In this document: in pieces, positions 26,147 to 35,194 of the stretch
Position numbering within the stretch: the first letter of the stretch is position 1
Layout of the letters: the number at the start of each line of letters is the position of its first letter
Source of the DNA: Planctomycetota bacterium
GTDB taxonomy: Bacteria > Planctomycetota > Phycisphaerae > UBA1845
DNA: 57,999 nt
NCBI GenBank assembly: GCA_016200265.1
Contig: JACQFE010000073.1
Location: 1-57,999, forward strand
Reading direction: 5' to 3'
Position numbers and translations under genes: made by a program
Notes under the pieces: generated by a model
The model's database searches: none
What the model was told of the DNA's origin: nothing
What the model saw: the letters and a program-made list of their open reading frames with translations, nothing else

Positions 26147-26764
26147 TCACTCATCAACCTCCTGCATTCCGCTGATGGCCTTATAGTCTTTCGACGACAT
26201 TTCCAATCGCGTCAGACTCAAGAGGTCGGGAGAATCCGCGGCCCGATGATGCTCGGAGCCGGCCACTCGAAATCCAGCACGAAGATAACAATGCACGGCG
26301 GCCACATTCTCCGGAAATACGATCAACGAAACCCGACTCGCTCTTCGATTGACAAATGCACATTGCAGCATGCCGCCAACGAGTGCCGTGCCGAGTCCGC
26401 GTCCTCTTCGCCCCGGCTCGATAATGACGTGCCCGATCCAGGTCTCCCGCCCGCGCCCGGCAAATGCATTCACTTCGCCATATCCAACAACCACCCGACC
26501 CGGCATCGAGCGAAGCACGAACGCCTGGCCGCCGCGTGCGGTCCATTCATAGATCTTTTCCTCGGTCAAAGGCCAGGACGTGTTCGGCGCCAGCCAGCGC
26601 AAGTCGGTCGGCGTATTCACCCATTGCAGAAGCGATGCGGCGTCAGTCGGCTGGAATGGCGTGAGCGCGAAATGCCGACCGCCCACGGAAAGCTCAATCG
26701 AAAATTCTGGAAGCTGCGCATAGCTTCGCACCTGCGAGCCCTCGCTTTTTTCGCGTTGAGTCAC
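26147..26764 (-). CDS. GNAT-family N-acetyltransferase
   Basis: A likely acetyl-CoA-dependent acetyltransferase of about 205 residues. The acetyl-CoA binding motif GRRGRGLGTALVGGML lies in its middle, followed by VNRRASRVSLIVFPENVAAVHCYLRAGF, the usual motif B. A GTG at 26764 with AAGGA just upstream is the likely start. An ATG at 26791 directly abuts the tRNA-Leu 3' end and lacks a ribosome binding site. The substrate is unknown. Confidence 0.8.
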   Translation of the reverse strand: MTQREKSEGSQVRSYAQLPEFSIELSVGGRHFALTPFQPTDAASLLQWVNTPTDLRWLAPNTSWPLTEEKIYEWTARGGQAFVLRSMPGRVVVGYGEVNAFAGRGRETWIGHVIIEPGRRGRGLGTALVGGMLQCAFVNRRASRVSLIVFPENVAAVHCYLRAGFRVAGSEHHRAADSPDLLSLTRLEMSSKDYKAISGMQEVDE

Positions 26765-26791
26765 GCCGTTCCTTACGCATCGGAGGGTCAT

Positions 26792-26875
26792 TGCCCGAGA
26801 CTGGAGTCGAACCAGCACGGCCTTACGGCCACAAGCACCTCAAGCTTGCGCGTCTGCCAATTCCGCCACCCGGGC
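26792..26875 (-). tRNA. tRNA-Leu (anticodon GAG)
   Basis: An 84-base class II tRNA on the minus strand. The acceptor GCCCGGG pairs with CTCGGGC. The anticodon stem CAAGC/GCTTG holds TTGAGGT (anticodon GAG). A long variable arm follows (GGCCGTAAGGCC-like), then T arm GGTTCGACTCC. The discriminator is A, with no encoded CCA. Confidence 0.96.
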
Positions 26876-26891
26876 TGCCGTGGAACGAAGG

Positions 26892-26919
26892 AGTGTATCG
26901 GCCGGAAGCGACAAGTCAA
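26892..26919 (-). promoter_or_regulatory. tRNA-Leu(GAG) promoter
   Basis: On the minus strand -35 TTGACT (26914-26919) and -10 TACACT (26892-26897) are 16 bases apart, ending 16 bases before the tRNA. Confidence 0.5.
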
Positions 26920-26978
26920 AGAACATGCATCCGCCAATTCAGCGTTCCCTGCCTCGCGAAAATGCCTCGCGCAATGAT

Positions 26979-27015
26979 CGGGGCGGGCCGAGCGAACTTC
27001 GCCCGACCCGCCCCG
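26979..27015 (-). terminator. Strong hairpin after the large secreted protein gene
   Basis: CGGGGCGGG (26979-26987) through CCCGCCCCG (27007-27015) forms a near-perfect stem of about 16 pairs, with two G-U pairs when read on the minus strand. It lies about 60 bases after the stop of the gene at 27078. No T-run follows, so it is either a non-canonical terminator or an mRNA-protecting hairpin. Confidence 0.45.
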
Positions 27016-27077
27016 TTTGGTATCAGATGCTGGTGTGCACGAGGCTCAGCAAGCCCCGCGCCCGAAAAGCTCCTTTC

Positions 27078-30000
27078 TTACGGACAAGTCGGGAAACTCA
27101 CCAACTGGAACGGGTATGCGATCGCCTTGAACGCATCCACGCAAGCGGCGACGTCCGAGATATTCACTCTGTGGTCCGGTGTAGCTGGAACCAGGTCCGC
27201 AAACGCCACACCGATCGCCCCCGAGGTACTCTTGAACTTGTCAATAATGGCCGAAACGTCCGAAATGTTCGGCTGCGTCAAGGTCACCCCACATGCTCCG
27301 CCCGGACACTGCGTGGACGCAGCGCAAACGCCACCAGGGCATTCCGCATCCGTGAAACAGGGGAGAGTGTTATTCGCGCCGCCGCTGCACTTGTTAGTGC
27401 AAGGATTGCCGTTGTTCGTCCCGTTGACGCAAACCTTGCAGCTCCCACCCGGACAATATGAGTCACCCAGGCAAGGAGCGTTGGCGTTCGTTCCGCCGTG
27501 ACACGTGTTCTTTGTCTGGAATGAGGTGAACACGTCGCCCCACCGTTGCGTCAAAAACTTCGGATCACCGCAAGCTCCGCCCGTACACTGCGCGTCGGTC
27601 GTGCAGGCGTTGCCGTTGTTCACTCCGCCAACACAAAGCGTAGTGTTAGCCGGGCAGTTGTTTGGATCGGCGCAATTGGTCACGACGAACGTGGAGCTCG
27701 GCACGAGCACCGGCCCCGTCACGTAGATTGGGTCAGTGCCGAGTTCGGCCGCCCAATCACGGGGCGTCGTCGCCGCGCACTGCAGGATGCCGCACCGGAA
27801 TGTCGACGCAGGAGTCTCACTCTCCTGGCAATAGCCCGGCGTCGAAACGCACGTGCCGGGAGAGCCTCCACAGTCGTTGTCCGACGAGCACGACTTCTGG
27901 TGGTTTGCGACGTTGGAGCACGTCTTCGTGCTCGGGTCCAATTCCACCCACCAGTGCTGGCCCTCTCGCGACGAGAAGTCCGGCGGAGGATTGAGATTCG
28001 CTGGATTCGGGTGCAAGAGCGAAATCAGGGAGACCTTGAGCGACGTCGCCGCCGCCGCAGTCTGGACCGACGGAACTGAGAATGCGAGATAGCGGTTCTT
28101 GTCGACCTGGTTCGGAACGCCTTGGACAACCGGCGGACCACCGCCGGAGGGCACACAGTCGGCGTGGAACGTACCGTGGCCTTGGGCGGCATTGAAGCCC
28201 GCTACGCGAATCGTGTAGCACTCACCCTGGGTCACGTTGATGGGTCCGATCTTCGAACCGGCACCGTTAAACACGCATCCGTCGTCGTTGCAGTCGCCGA
28301 ACTGACCCAGATTATTCGTCGGTGGGCAACCGCAGACGTTGGCGTTGGCTGGACAGGTACCTCCACCCGGACAATCGCCGGCAACATTGCAGTTCTTGCC
28401 TGCGCTAGTACCGCCAACGCAGACTCCCACGCTATGATAGACGGCCATCACCGTGTCAAATTCACCACTGTCGTCGCACGTAGAGACCTCCAGTGTTCCC
28501 GTGCAGCTCGCGGTGTACTTGTACCAGACGTCGTTTCCGAACCGTGTGTTGGCGCCTCGACAGGTGAGATTCGTCGGCCCGTCGGTGTTGGCGCAGAAGT
28601 TGTTGAACGAGTTACTGTATGCGTTATTACTCGAAGGCACCGGCGCCACAATCGCCGCAGTGCAGTTGTCTCCCGCGAAGCCCACAGCCTGGCACTGGTG
28701 CGTGCCGCAAGTATCCAAGCTAAACAACCAGTCGCCGTGAACCGTGGCGCAATCCTCGGCGGTCAGGTCCTTACAATGGGGATCCGATCCGCTCGGATTC
28801 GGGAAGGACGAACATGCGCAGCAAGCCTTTGTGGGCACGATCGGCGGGGAGTTGGCGATATCCAGGCAGAAACCCATGTCGCCGCCCGTCAGCACGTCGG
28901 CCGCGGTCCAGATCTGATCCTGGCCGTACACATAATAGTGGTTGCCCTCCGTCTGTTGCGAGTTTTCCCAGAACCAGTCGCAGCCGGGCGTACCACCCAA
29001 GTTCTTATTGGTGTTGTTAATGATACTGATCCAGTACTTCGTCCCCTGGACCAGCGCAATCGGGTGGTCCAGACTGACCTGCCACCTGAAGATCGGGACC
29101 ACGGGATTATATCCCGTGCCGATCTGGGCCTTGGCAACCACATGGGTGCTCGTGCGCCCGAGGACGTTGGTCTCGTCCGGCAGACCACGATCCGCATAAA
29201 TGGCAACCTCGAAAACTTCCGGTGGGTTGCTGCCGCTGCAGTCGCCTAATCCGGTGTTCTGATCGCCGAAGATTCCCTCGAAACACACCTTCATCAGGTT
29301 TCCACCCACGTCGGCGGTAAAGTCATCAGCCACGAACAGGCCGCCGTTCGACGGGGTCGCCACGCAGTCGGCCACGCAATAATCCGACAGTCGCGCACCT
29401 GCCACCGGCAGTCCGGCGGTCTGGCAATGGGCGTTGTCCTGAATTTCGCAAGGCGGACAGGGTGAGGCCTGGGCGAACTCTGTGGCCGTGCCGGTGCAAT
29501 GGCCGCCGCCGCAAGCCGGATCTGATTCCGAATTGCAGGATATGTTCGAATTGTTGTCGCAACTACCACCCTTGCAGCGAATGCCGCCGTGGTAGATCGG
29601 ATTACCGCCCAACCCGAGGCATGCCGCCTCTGTGGCCTTGGGCCCGTTGTTCGGAATCTGGTCCTTGCACTGACCGGGGGCGGTACAGCACGAACCGGTT
29701 CCGCAAGTGCCGGTGACCGGTGTGTTGTCGCAGGTGGACACCGCGGTCGGCAGATTCGGCGGGCCGAGGTACGTGCCCTGCAACGTATTCTGACAATTCA
29801 GGAAATCCGTTACCGAACAATTCCCGCCGGCACAGCATGCCGCCGTCGGGCAGGCATAGGCCGTTATGTGCATCTGGTACGGGCCATGATGCCCGGCAAG
29901 AACCGAGTACACCGGCATGTAATAGGTGCCCGCAGGCAGCGGACCGAACTTCAACCACAGATTGTCGTCATTATCGCAATACGGCTTGCCGCGTGCGACG

Positions 30001-32846
30001 GCGGATTCATCCGTCACATTCGGGTCGGCTATATTGGCGACGACGGAGTTGCACGGACAACCGGTGTACATGAAGCTCCACTGCGGCTCGACGGTCGGCG
30101 ACGAACAGCAGAAGTCCACGCGTACAAAGGCGCAACTGTCGATTTGGAATGCTTCCCACCAACCGGGGTCAGCGCCCGGACCTGTCGTAATGTCAAAAAT
30201 GGCATTCCCGCAGGTGTCCTGGCCGCTGGCGGTCGAGTTGTCACCGGAAATAGTGACGACCACCGGGTCTTGGTAGGTCGTGCCCGCGACCGAGATCGGC
30301 TGGACGATGGCATCCTCACAGTTGTCGCCGCCCGGATAGCGATTGGCCGAACAGGTACCCCCGCCCGGACAATTCCCATTCGTCGTGCAGACGCCGTGGT
30401 TGTTGGTTCCACCGTTGCAGTATTTTTTCTGCGGCTGTGGGCAGCAGGACTGCTGGCCGTTTTCGTGACCATTGTCAGAGTCGCAATCGGTTCCGAAGCC
30501 CTGGAAGTTGCCGCCACTTGTAGTGCATGCCGTCGGTGTCACAAGCGTGCAATTGCCCGTGGTGGGGTTGCAGCAGGCGCCGACTCCGCAGGCCGTATTG
30601 GCATTGCAGACCGAACCAGGATTGCCGCCAACCGTGCACACGCCGCCCGGACAATCTCCAGCGACCAGGCATGGCGCGCCGTTTGCGGCCCCACCGGTGC
30701 AACTGTTCGCACAAACTGAAGCATTGGCCGCACAAGTGCTGCCCGGGCAGTCTGAAGCGCGCTGGCATGCCAGATTGAGGTTGGCGCCGCCGACGCAGCG
30801 GCTGCAATTTGCACCCAGCGTAGTGCCGGCGTTGCACGAGTTGCAGAAACTACCCTGACCAAGGAACGCGCCGCCGTTGCCTTCGCAGATCCAGCCGTCA
30901 TTCCCAGTGCATGTGCCGGAATTCAGATTGCAGCACGCACCCAACGGCTCGTTGGTCTTCGTACCCTCGAGTTCGATGGCGAGAATCTGGTTGCGGGCCG
31001 TACACACGCCGGGAACCGGGCAATCGCTGCCTGTGTTTACCGGATCGCACCAGCCGCCGTCGTTGATCCCTCCCACGCATTCCTTAATGAATGTGCTGCC
31101 GGTATGGATCGCTCCGTCATACCAAAGAGCGTTGGCGTCGTTGCTGCCGATATCCACCACATCCGTGGCCGCGATGAACGTTCGACCGTTGGGCGCAAAT
31201 TGCGGCGCCGGACGGACGGTGACGTAACCGCTCGGCGGCACGATGATCGGGGGATCAATCAATAACGTATAGAGCCCGAAGCCGCCGACGCCGAGCGTCA
31301 CCGTGTCTTCAATCAGGTTGCCTGAGGCATCTCGCATTTCCCAAACCAGACGAGCACCACCCCCGCCGATCCAGCGAAGGTGATCGATAGCCATGAAGGA
31401 GTTGTTCGAGAAGGTGTAGTCGTCGCCGATGTCAAAGTGGTCGCAAGTCGCCGAACGCGAGAATGGACCAATGACAAGGGCCACATCGGTATTGAAGTTG
31501 GTGATCGGAGCGATGCCCGCACCATATTTCGGGCACTTCGTCGAAAACGCATTCGAGGCGCCCGTCGGGCACGCCGCGCCCGTGTTCGGGTTGGTCAAAT
31601 CGCCTTCGGAGCAGGCCTTAGTCGTCGGATCGCACTTATCGCCGGGGTACCAGATTCCGCTGACCGAGTTGCAGGACGGGATACCTTGGTAGGTGATGGA
31701 CTTTGCCCGACGGCCGCAGGTTGGATCAGCAGGTCCGGTTCCGACACAGCAGCGACCGGGGAAGCAGATCGGACCGACAACTGAGCAGGTTCCGCCGCCG
31801 GTGCAGTCACCGTCAGTGGTGCAGAAAAGCGGGTTGTTGGCCGCAATTGAACACTTCTTTTCGCCGCAGGTGGCGCTGGCATCACCGCAGGGGTTCGTGC
31901 CACGCTTGCATACGCCGACCGGCGGATTGCCGGCACCGCCCGCGCTGCAAGTTTCGGTTCCGTTGCAAAGGAGACCGTCGTTGCAGTTCTTGCAGAAGTT
32001 ACCTTGAATTGACTGATCGCATTGCAGCGAGGTCGTGCATGCGGCGCCGGAGACGGCGCAGAAATTCGTGCTGTCGCACTTGGGCTTGCACTTGCCATCA
32101 AATTCGTCGCAAACGTCGGGAGCCTGACAAAGCGTTCCGTCAGCGTGGCGGTTGAATTCACAGCCCTGAGCGGGGTCAAAGATGCCTGTGCCGTTTCCCG
32201 GCGTTTCACAGACGCCGCCTTGGCACGTTTCGCGGCCGTTGCAGCAGAGACCGTCGCCGCAACCACCGTCCGAGCCGTCCGGAAGCGGAGTGTTTACACA
32301 CGTTCCGCTGCCCAGCGGCTGACCGGGGAGAATGTTGCAGAAATCGTCGGTGCATGGATTGCAGTCGTCGCAGTCGATGTCGAACGAGCAACCCGTCTGG
32401 GGGCTGGCTACGCCGCCCGCGCCAACCGGCAGCCCGGTGAGGCGATCGAGCGTGACGCCCTGCATGCGGGCGCGGGTGAATTCATCGTCAAACGGATTGA
32501 CGATTTGCACCGGCATAATGGGAATCTCGCTGCGCAAGATGCGCCCGAAATGCCCGTTATTGGTGACGTCATGGGTGATCGGTGCACCCGCGTACGCTGG
32601 AACGCGCTGTAAACCTTCAACGCTGACGCGCCCATCAACGCCTCTCGCTTTGATGGCGCTGTCATCCTTAAGCGTCGGAACCACAGACCGATCCAACGAC
32701 TCCTTGTCGCCCTTTGGGGACGGCGAAGTCGAACTGGACGGCATGGGGTCGGCCGCTCCTGCGATGCTCAATCCAAAGGCCAACGCGCCGACGGCGAGAA
32801 CGCCGACGAGCGATTGCCAACCACGAGACCTAGTACTTGCCTTCAT
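27078..32846 (-). CDS. Giant secreted cysteine-rich modular protein
   Basis: A secreted protein of about 1,922 residues. It begins with a signal peptide (WQSLVGVLAVGALAFGLSIAGA) at an ATG with GGAGG and AAAGGA upstream; a longer frame to 32945 is not used. The body mixes about ten copies of a motif like CxGGxNNGxxC...DCPGGxC, about five ACC...GxC modules, and two domains that each begin GDNC and continue AIV. The C-terminal about 350 residues share a domain with the M1 peptidase at 49998. That domain ends in paired repeats (PNISDVSAIIDKF and VNISDVAACVDAF) and has extra cysteine modules inserted in it. No catalytic motif is seen. It is likely a surface structural or adhesive protein. Confidence 0.85.
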   Translation of the reverse strand: MKASTRSRGWQSLVGVLAVGALAFGLSIAGAADPMPSSSTSPSPKGDKESLDRSVVPTLKDDSAIKARGVDGRVSVEGLQRVPAYAGAPITHDVTNNGHFGRILRSEIPIMPVQIVNPFDDEFTRARMQGVTLDRLTGLPVGAGGVASPQTGCSFDIDCDDCNPCTDDFCNILPGQPLGSGTCVNTPLPDGSDGGCGDGLCCNGRETCQGGVCETPGNGTGIFDPAQGCEFNRHADGTLCQAPDVCDEFDGKCKPKCDSTNFCAVSGAACTTSLQCDQSIQGNFCKNCNDGLLCNGTETCSAGGAGNPPVGVCKRGTNPCGDASATCGEKKCSIAANNPLFCTTDGDCTGGGTCSVVGPICFPGRCCVGTGPADPTCGRRAKSITYQGIPSCNSVSGIWYPGDKCDPTTKACSEGDLTNPNTGAACPTGASNAFSTKCPKYGAGIAPITNFNTDVALVIGPFSRSATCDHFDIGDDYTFSNNSFMAIDHLRWIGGGGARLVWEMRDASGNLIEDTVTLGVGGFGLYTLLIDPPIIVPPSGYVTVRPAPQFAPNGRTFIAATDVVDIGSNDANALWYDGAIHTGSTFIKECVGGINDGGWCDPVNTGSDCPVPGVCTARNQILAIELEGTKTNEPLGACCNLNSGTCTGNDGWICEGNGGAFLGQGSFCNSCNAGTTLGANCSRCVGGANLNLACQRASDCPGSTCAANASVCANSCTGGAANGAPCLVAGDCPGGVCTVGGNPGSVCNANTACGVGACCNPTTGNCTLVTPTACTTSGGNFQGFGTDCDSDNGHENGQQSCCPQPQKKYCNGGTNNHGVCTTNGNCPGGGTCSANRYPGGDNCEDAIVQPISVAGTTYQDPVVVTISGDNSTASGQDTCGNAIFDITTGPGADPGWWEAFQIDSCAFVRVDFCCSSPTVEPQWSFMYTGCPCNSVVANIADPNVTDESAVARGKPYCDNDDNLWLKFGPLPAGTYYMPVYSVLAGHHGPYQMHITAYACPTAACCAGGNCSVTDFLNCQNTLQGTYLGPPNLPTAVSTCDNTPVTGTCGTGSCCTAPGQCKDQIPNNGPKATEAACLGLGGNPIYHGGIRCKGGSCDNNSNISCNSESDPACGGGHCTGTATEFAQASPCPPCEIQDNAHCQTAGLPVAGARLSDYCVADCVATPSNGGLFVADDFTADVGGNLMKVCFEGIFGDQNTGLGDCSGSNPPEVFEVAIYADRGLPDETNVLGRTSTHVVAKAQIGTGYNPVVPIFRWQVSLDHPIALVQGTKYWISIINNTNKNLGGTPGCDWFWENSQQTEGNHYYVYGQDQIWTAADVLTGGDMGFCLDIANSPPIVPTKACCACSSFPNPSGSDPHCKDLTAEDCATVHGDWLFSLDTCGTHQCQAVGFAGDNCTAAIVAPVPSSNNAYSNSFNNFCANTDGPTNLTCRGANTRFGNDVWYKYTASCTGTLEVSTCDDSGEFDTVMAVYHSVGVCVGGTSAGKNCNVAGDCPGGGTCPANANVCGCPPTNNLGQFGDCNDDGCVFNGAGSKIGPINVTQGECYTIRVAGFNAAQGHGTFHADCVPSGGGPPVVQGVPNQVDKNRYLAFSVPSVQTAAAATSLKVSLISLLHPNPANLNPPPDFSSREGQHWWVELDPSTKTCSNVANHQKSCSSDNDCGGSPGTCVSTPGYCQESETPASTFRCGILQCAATTPRDWAAELGTDPIYVTGPVLVPSSTFVVTNCADPNNCPANTTLCVGGVNNGNACTTDAQCTGGACGDPKFLTQRWGDVFTSFQTKNTCHGGTNANAPCLGDSYCPGGSCKVCVNGTNNGNPCTNKCSGGANNTLPCFTDAECPGGVCAASTQCPGGACGVTLTQPNISDVSAIIDKFKSTSGAIGVAFADLVPATPDHRVNISDVAACVDAFKAIAYPFQLVSFPTCP

Positions 32847-33521
32847 AATTCCTTTACCTCCATCTTGCCAAACCAAACCGCACCGGATCGGGCACGGCAA
32901 ATTCGCGGAGCGCCGCGGCGACCCGCGAAACTCCCACCATCTCAAAATTCCGCATCCATCTCCCTGACGAAAGTTCCTGAAGCGACCCGATCGATTGTCC
33001 TCCGCGTGCCCACTCGAAGAACGCCCGAACCTTCAGTCGCTTCTTCTTTATCGTTTGCCCATAACGACCAGGGGCGAAACATTCTGGACCATCAATCGCC
33101 TGAATTACCACGGGATGGCGTCGAAACACCCATCCAGCGAAGTCTCTATCACCCGAACTCCATTGACTCGCCGAATTCCGGCCCCGACGGTTCACGAAGT
33201 GCCAATGCGTGGCACTCAGTCCCCCAAATCCCTTCCCATTGATTCGCCACCGCGAATTCATTGATCGCAAGCACAATCCTGGCAATGCTTGCCAATGCTC
33301 GGTCAGCGGTGGCCCTTCCGGTCGTCGCTGGCGGGGTACGACACAGATTGGACCGAGTCCGGTAAACCAACTCAGCATAGCGAAATTTACGAATTGTTGC
33401 AAGATGTTACACAGGATTATTCTTGAGATTTTCACGCCATCCCAGCTCGCGGGAAGTGTCATGGGGGCGAATTATTTTCATTGAAACTGCAATCTGCGGC
33501 AACGATGCGAAAAATGGCAAC
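32847..33521. other. Long leader region of the giant gene
   Basis: No convincing gene. A 202-residue minus-strand frame (32854-33462) has no ribosome binding site or family resemblance. The region contains the promoter candidate at 33374-33402 for the large secreted gene. If that is correct, it leaves an mRNA leader of about 500 bases. Confidence 0.4.
33374..33402 (-). promoter_or_regulatory. Candidate promoter of the giant gene
   Basis: On the minus strand -35 TTGCAA (33397-33402) and -10 TATGCT (33374-33379) are 17 bases apart, in an AT-rich patch. Each hexamer has four of six consensus matches. Confidence 0.3.
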
Positions 33522-33595
33522 TGGGCGATACAGGACTCGAACCTGTGACCTCTCGGGTGTGATCCGAACGCTCTAACCAACTGAGCTAATCGCCC
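33522..33595 (-). tRNA. tRNA-Val (anticodon CAC)
   Basis: A 74-base cloverleaf on the minus strand. The acceptor is GGGCGAT/ATCGCCC, the D stem GCTC/GAGC, and the anticodon stem TTCGG/CCGAG encloses ATCACAC (anticodon CAC). The T arm is ACAGG-TTCGAGT-CCTGT and the discriminator is A. The acceptor and T arm are identical to those of tRNA-Val(UAC) at 378-451. Confidence 0.96.
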
Positions 33596-33614
33596 TCGGT
33601 TGGAAAACAGTTCC

Positions 33615-33642
33615 ATGATACATCGATCCGACCTTTTGACAA
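33615..33642 (-). promoter_or_regulatory. tRNA-Val(CAC) promoter
   Basis: On the minus strand -35 TTGTCA (33637-33642) and -10 TATCAT (33615-33620) are 16 bases apart, 19 bases before the tRNA. Confidence 0.5.
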
Positions 33643-33775
33643 TCGAGTTCCTCGGGTTTGAAAGGAGGCCCGTATTGCCCTTCCATGATTCGGGAGATTC
33701 GTTGCAAGTTGTGCAAATCCCTGTTATCTTCGCTGGAGCAATCGATTTCAGGAAACCCATGCAAGGAGGCCAATC

Positions 33776-34609
33776 ATGCGCAGGACACGGAACGGGCCAG
33801 CGCTATTCGAATTGCTGGAAGAGCAGAGTTCACTTTTCAAACCGCTAAGCGAGAAAATTTGGCGAGCAACCCGAAAGCCCCGCACCAAATCAATCGATCA
33901 ACCGGTTCCCCAACCAGAGACCCATCGATTCGAGATCACAACTGATCCTCAACGCTCAGGGAGTTCCTGGATTTCGTTGGAAGGCGATCGGATTCGGATT
34001 ACGTTCAGCAGCCTGACGGCCGCCATCGTACTTTTTCTATTTTCCCTATCATTACTCCTGGCGTTCGGTTGGGGAGCACGCCGAGGAGAAACTCGCGGTT
34101 TGCAGCGAGGCCTGGCGGCTCAAAGCCAAGCTTCCGACCCTGTAAGACAAGATGAAATCAGCGCGGTCAGGGAGCGAAAACCTTCAAGCGAGCTGATTAA
34201 GGACATCGCAGTTGGGCCCCAAAACCCCGTGATTCAAGCATCAAAACCTGTCATAGCTCCGAAGGAACTGCCTGCCCATTCGACGGCTCAGGAACAAGCT
34301 GCCCCCAATTGGGTGAAAGACCGCACCTACATCGTCGCACAGGAAATGCCTGCCAGTGCAATGGCATCGGCCCAGACCGCCCAGGAGTTTCTGGTTCGCG
34401 GGGGGGTCCAAACGACGATCATAAAACCCAACGATCGGACCCTTTTGCTTGTCACGACGCACGGCTATAATCACAAGGACGGGGCCGAAAAGCACCAGTC
34501 GGAACAACTGCTGGATCGCATTCGAGCACTTGGAACCGAGTTTTATGCCGCTGGGGGCGGGTACAAGCTCGAAGGCTATTACCGAACATTGAAGCGCGAC
34601 GCCTGGTAG
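33776..34609 (+). CDS. Membrane protein with SPOR-like C-terminus
   Basis: A 277-residue protein with an N-terminal cytoplasmic part, one membrane segment (about residues 80-100, AAIVLFLFSLSLLLAFGWG) and a periplasmic linker. The last about 100 residues (DRTYIVAQEMP, AQTAQEFLVRGGVQTTII, LLLVTTHGY) look like a SPOR-type peptidoglycan-binding domain, though weakly. AAGGAGG lies 6 bases before the ATG. The small basic protein gene follows 45 bases downstream. A role in the cell envelope is likely but unproven. Confidence 0.65.
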   Translation: MRRTRNGPALFELLEEQSSLFKPLSEKIWRATRKPRTKSIDQPVPQPETHRFEITTDPQRSGSSWISLEGDRIRITFSSLTAAIVLFLFSLSLLLAFGWGARRGETRGLQRGLAAQSQASDPVRQDEISAVRERKPSSELIKDIAVGPQNPVIQASKPVIAPKELPAHSTAQEQAAPNWVKDRTYIVAQEMPASAMASAQTAQEFLVRGGVQTTIIKPNDRTLLLVTTHGYNHKDGAEKHQSEQLLDRIRALGTEFYAAGGGYKLEGYYRTLKRDAW

Positions 34610-34653
34610 CCGCGAGCGCGAGAAACCAATTAGAAAGAGGAAGTGTCAAGATC

Positions 34654-34971
34654 ATGTCCATGGACCGCTCGCTGAAATCGAAAGATACTCTGGAACGCCA
34701 TCGCAATGTACTGTCTCGCGCCGAGCGAATCACGGTCCTTAAGGAAACCGACCGGTGGGAAGAAGGTCGTCGGGCGTCCGGACTGCCCAAGGTCGCGCAC
34801 CGCAAGGCCGCTGTCGGCAAGAAAGAGAAGGCTGACAAAACGGCCGAAGGAGAGGCCGCTGCCGCTCCGGGCACCGCACCTGTAGCAGGCGCAGCTCCTG
34901 CCGCTGCCCCCGCCGCCGACAAGAAGGGCGACAAGAAAGCCGCCGAGAAGAAGCCAGAGAAGAAAAAGTAA
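34654..34971 (+). CDS. PVC-group small basic protein
   Basis: A 105-residue protein of the 'small basic protein' family seen in Chlamydiae, Verrucomicrobia and Planctomycetes. The conserved first half reads MSMDRSLKSKDTLERHRNVL, RAERI, DRWEEG and GLPKVAHRKAAVGKKEK. The second half is a low-complexity Ala/Pro/Lys tail. Function is unknown. The basic nature suggests RNA or ribosome contact. This is one of the best lineage markers in the window. Confidence 0.85.
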   Translation: MSMDRSLKSKDTLERHRNVLSRAERITVLKETDRWEEGRRASGLPKVAHRKAAVGKKEKADKTAEGEAAAAPGTAPVAGAAPAAAPAADKKGDKKAAEKKPEKKK

Positions 34972-35194
34972 TTCTTCCGTCGGCATTGCGGAATCGCATG
35001 TCGTTTCGTTCGTCCTGATGCGTTCGCTCTTGAGTGGCCCGCAACGGGAAATCGACTGCCAGACGAATCCATGCGCATTTCATACGTTTCCTTACATTCT
35101 TGAACCGCTCGTCGCTGCCATCTTTCCGGCGATGGCCGTATAATCACTTCCGTTGTTGATTTCCGTTCAGCCTCTTGGGGTGAATAGGTCTCGA

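Noticed and set aside
32854..33462. A 202-residue minus-strand open frame upstream of the giant gene
   Set aside because: No ribosome binding site, no family resemblance, and it covers the likely promoter region.
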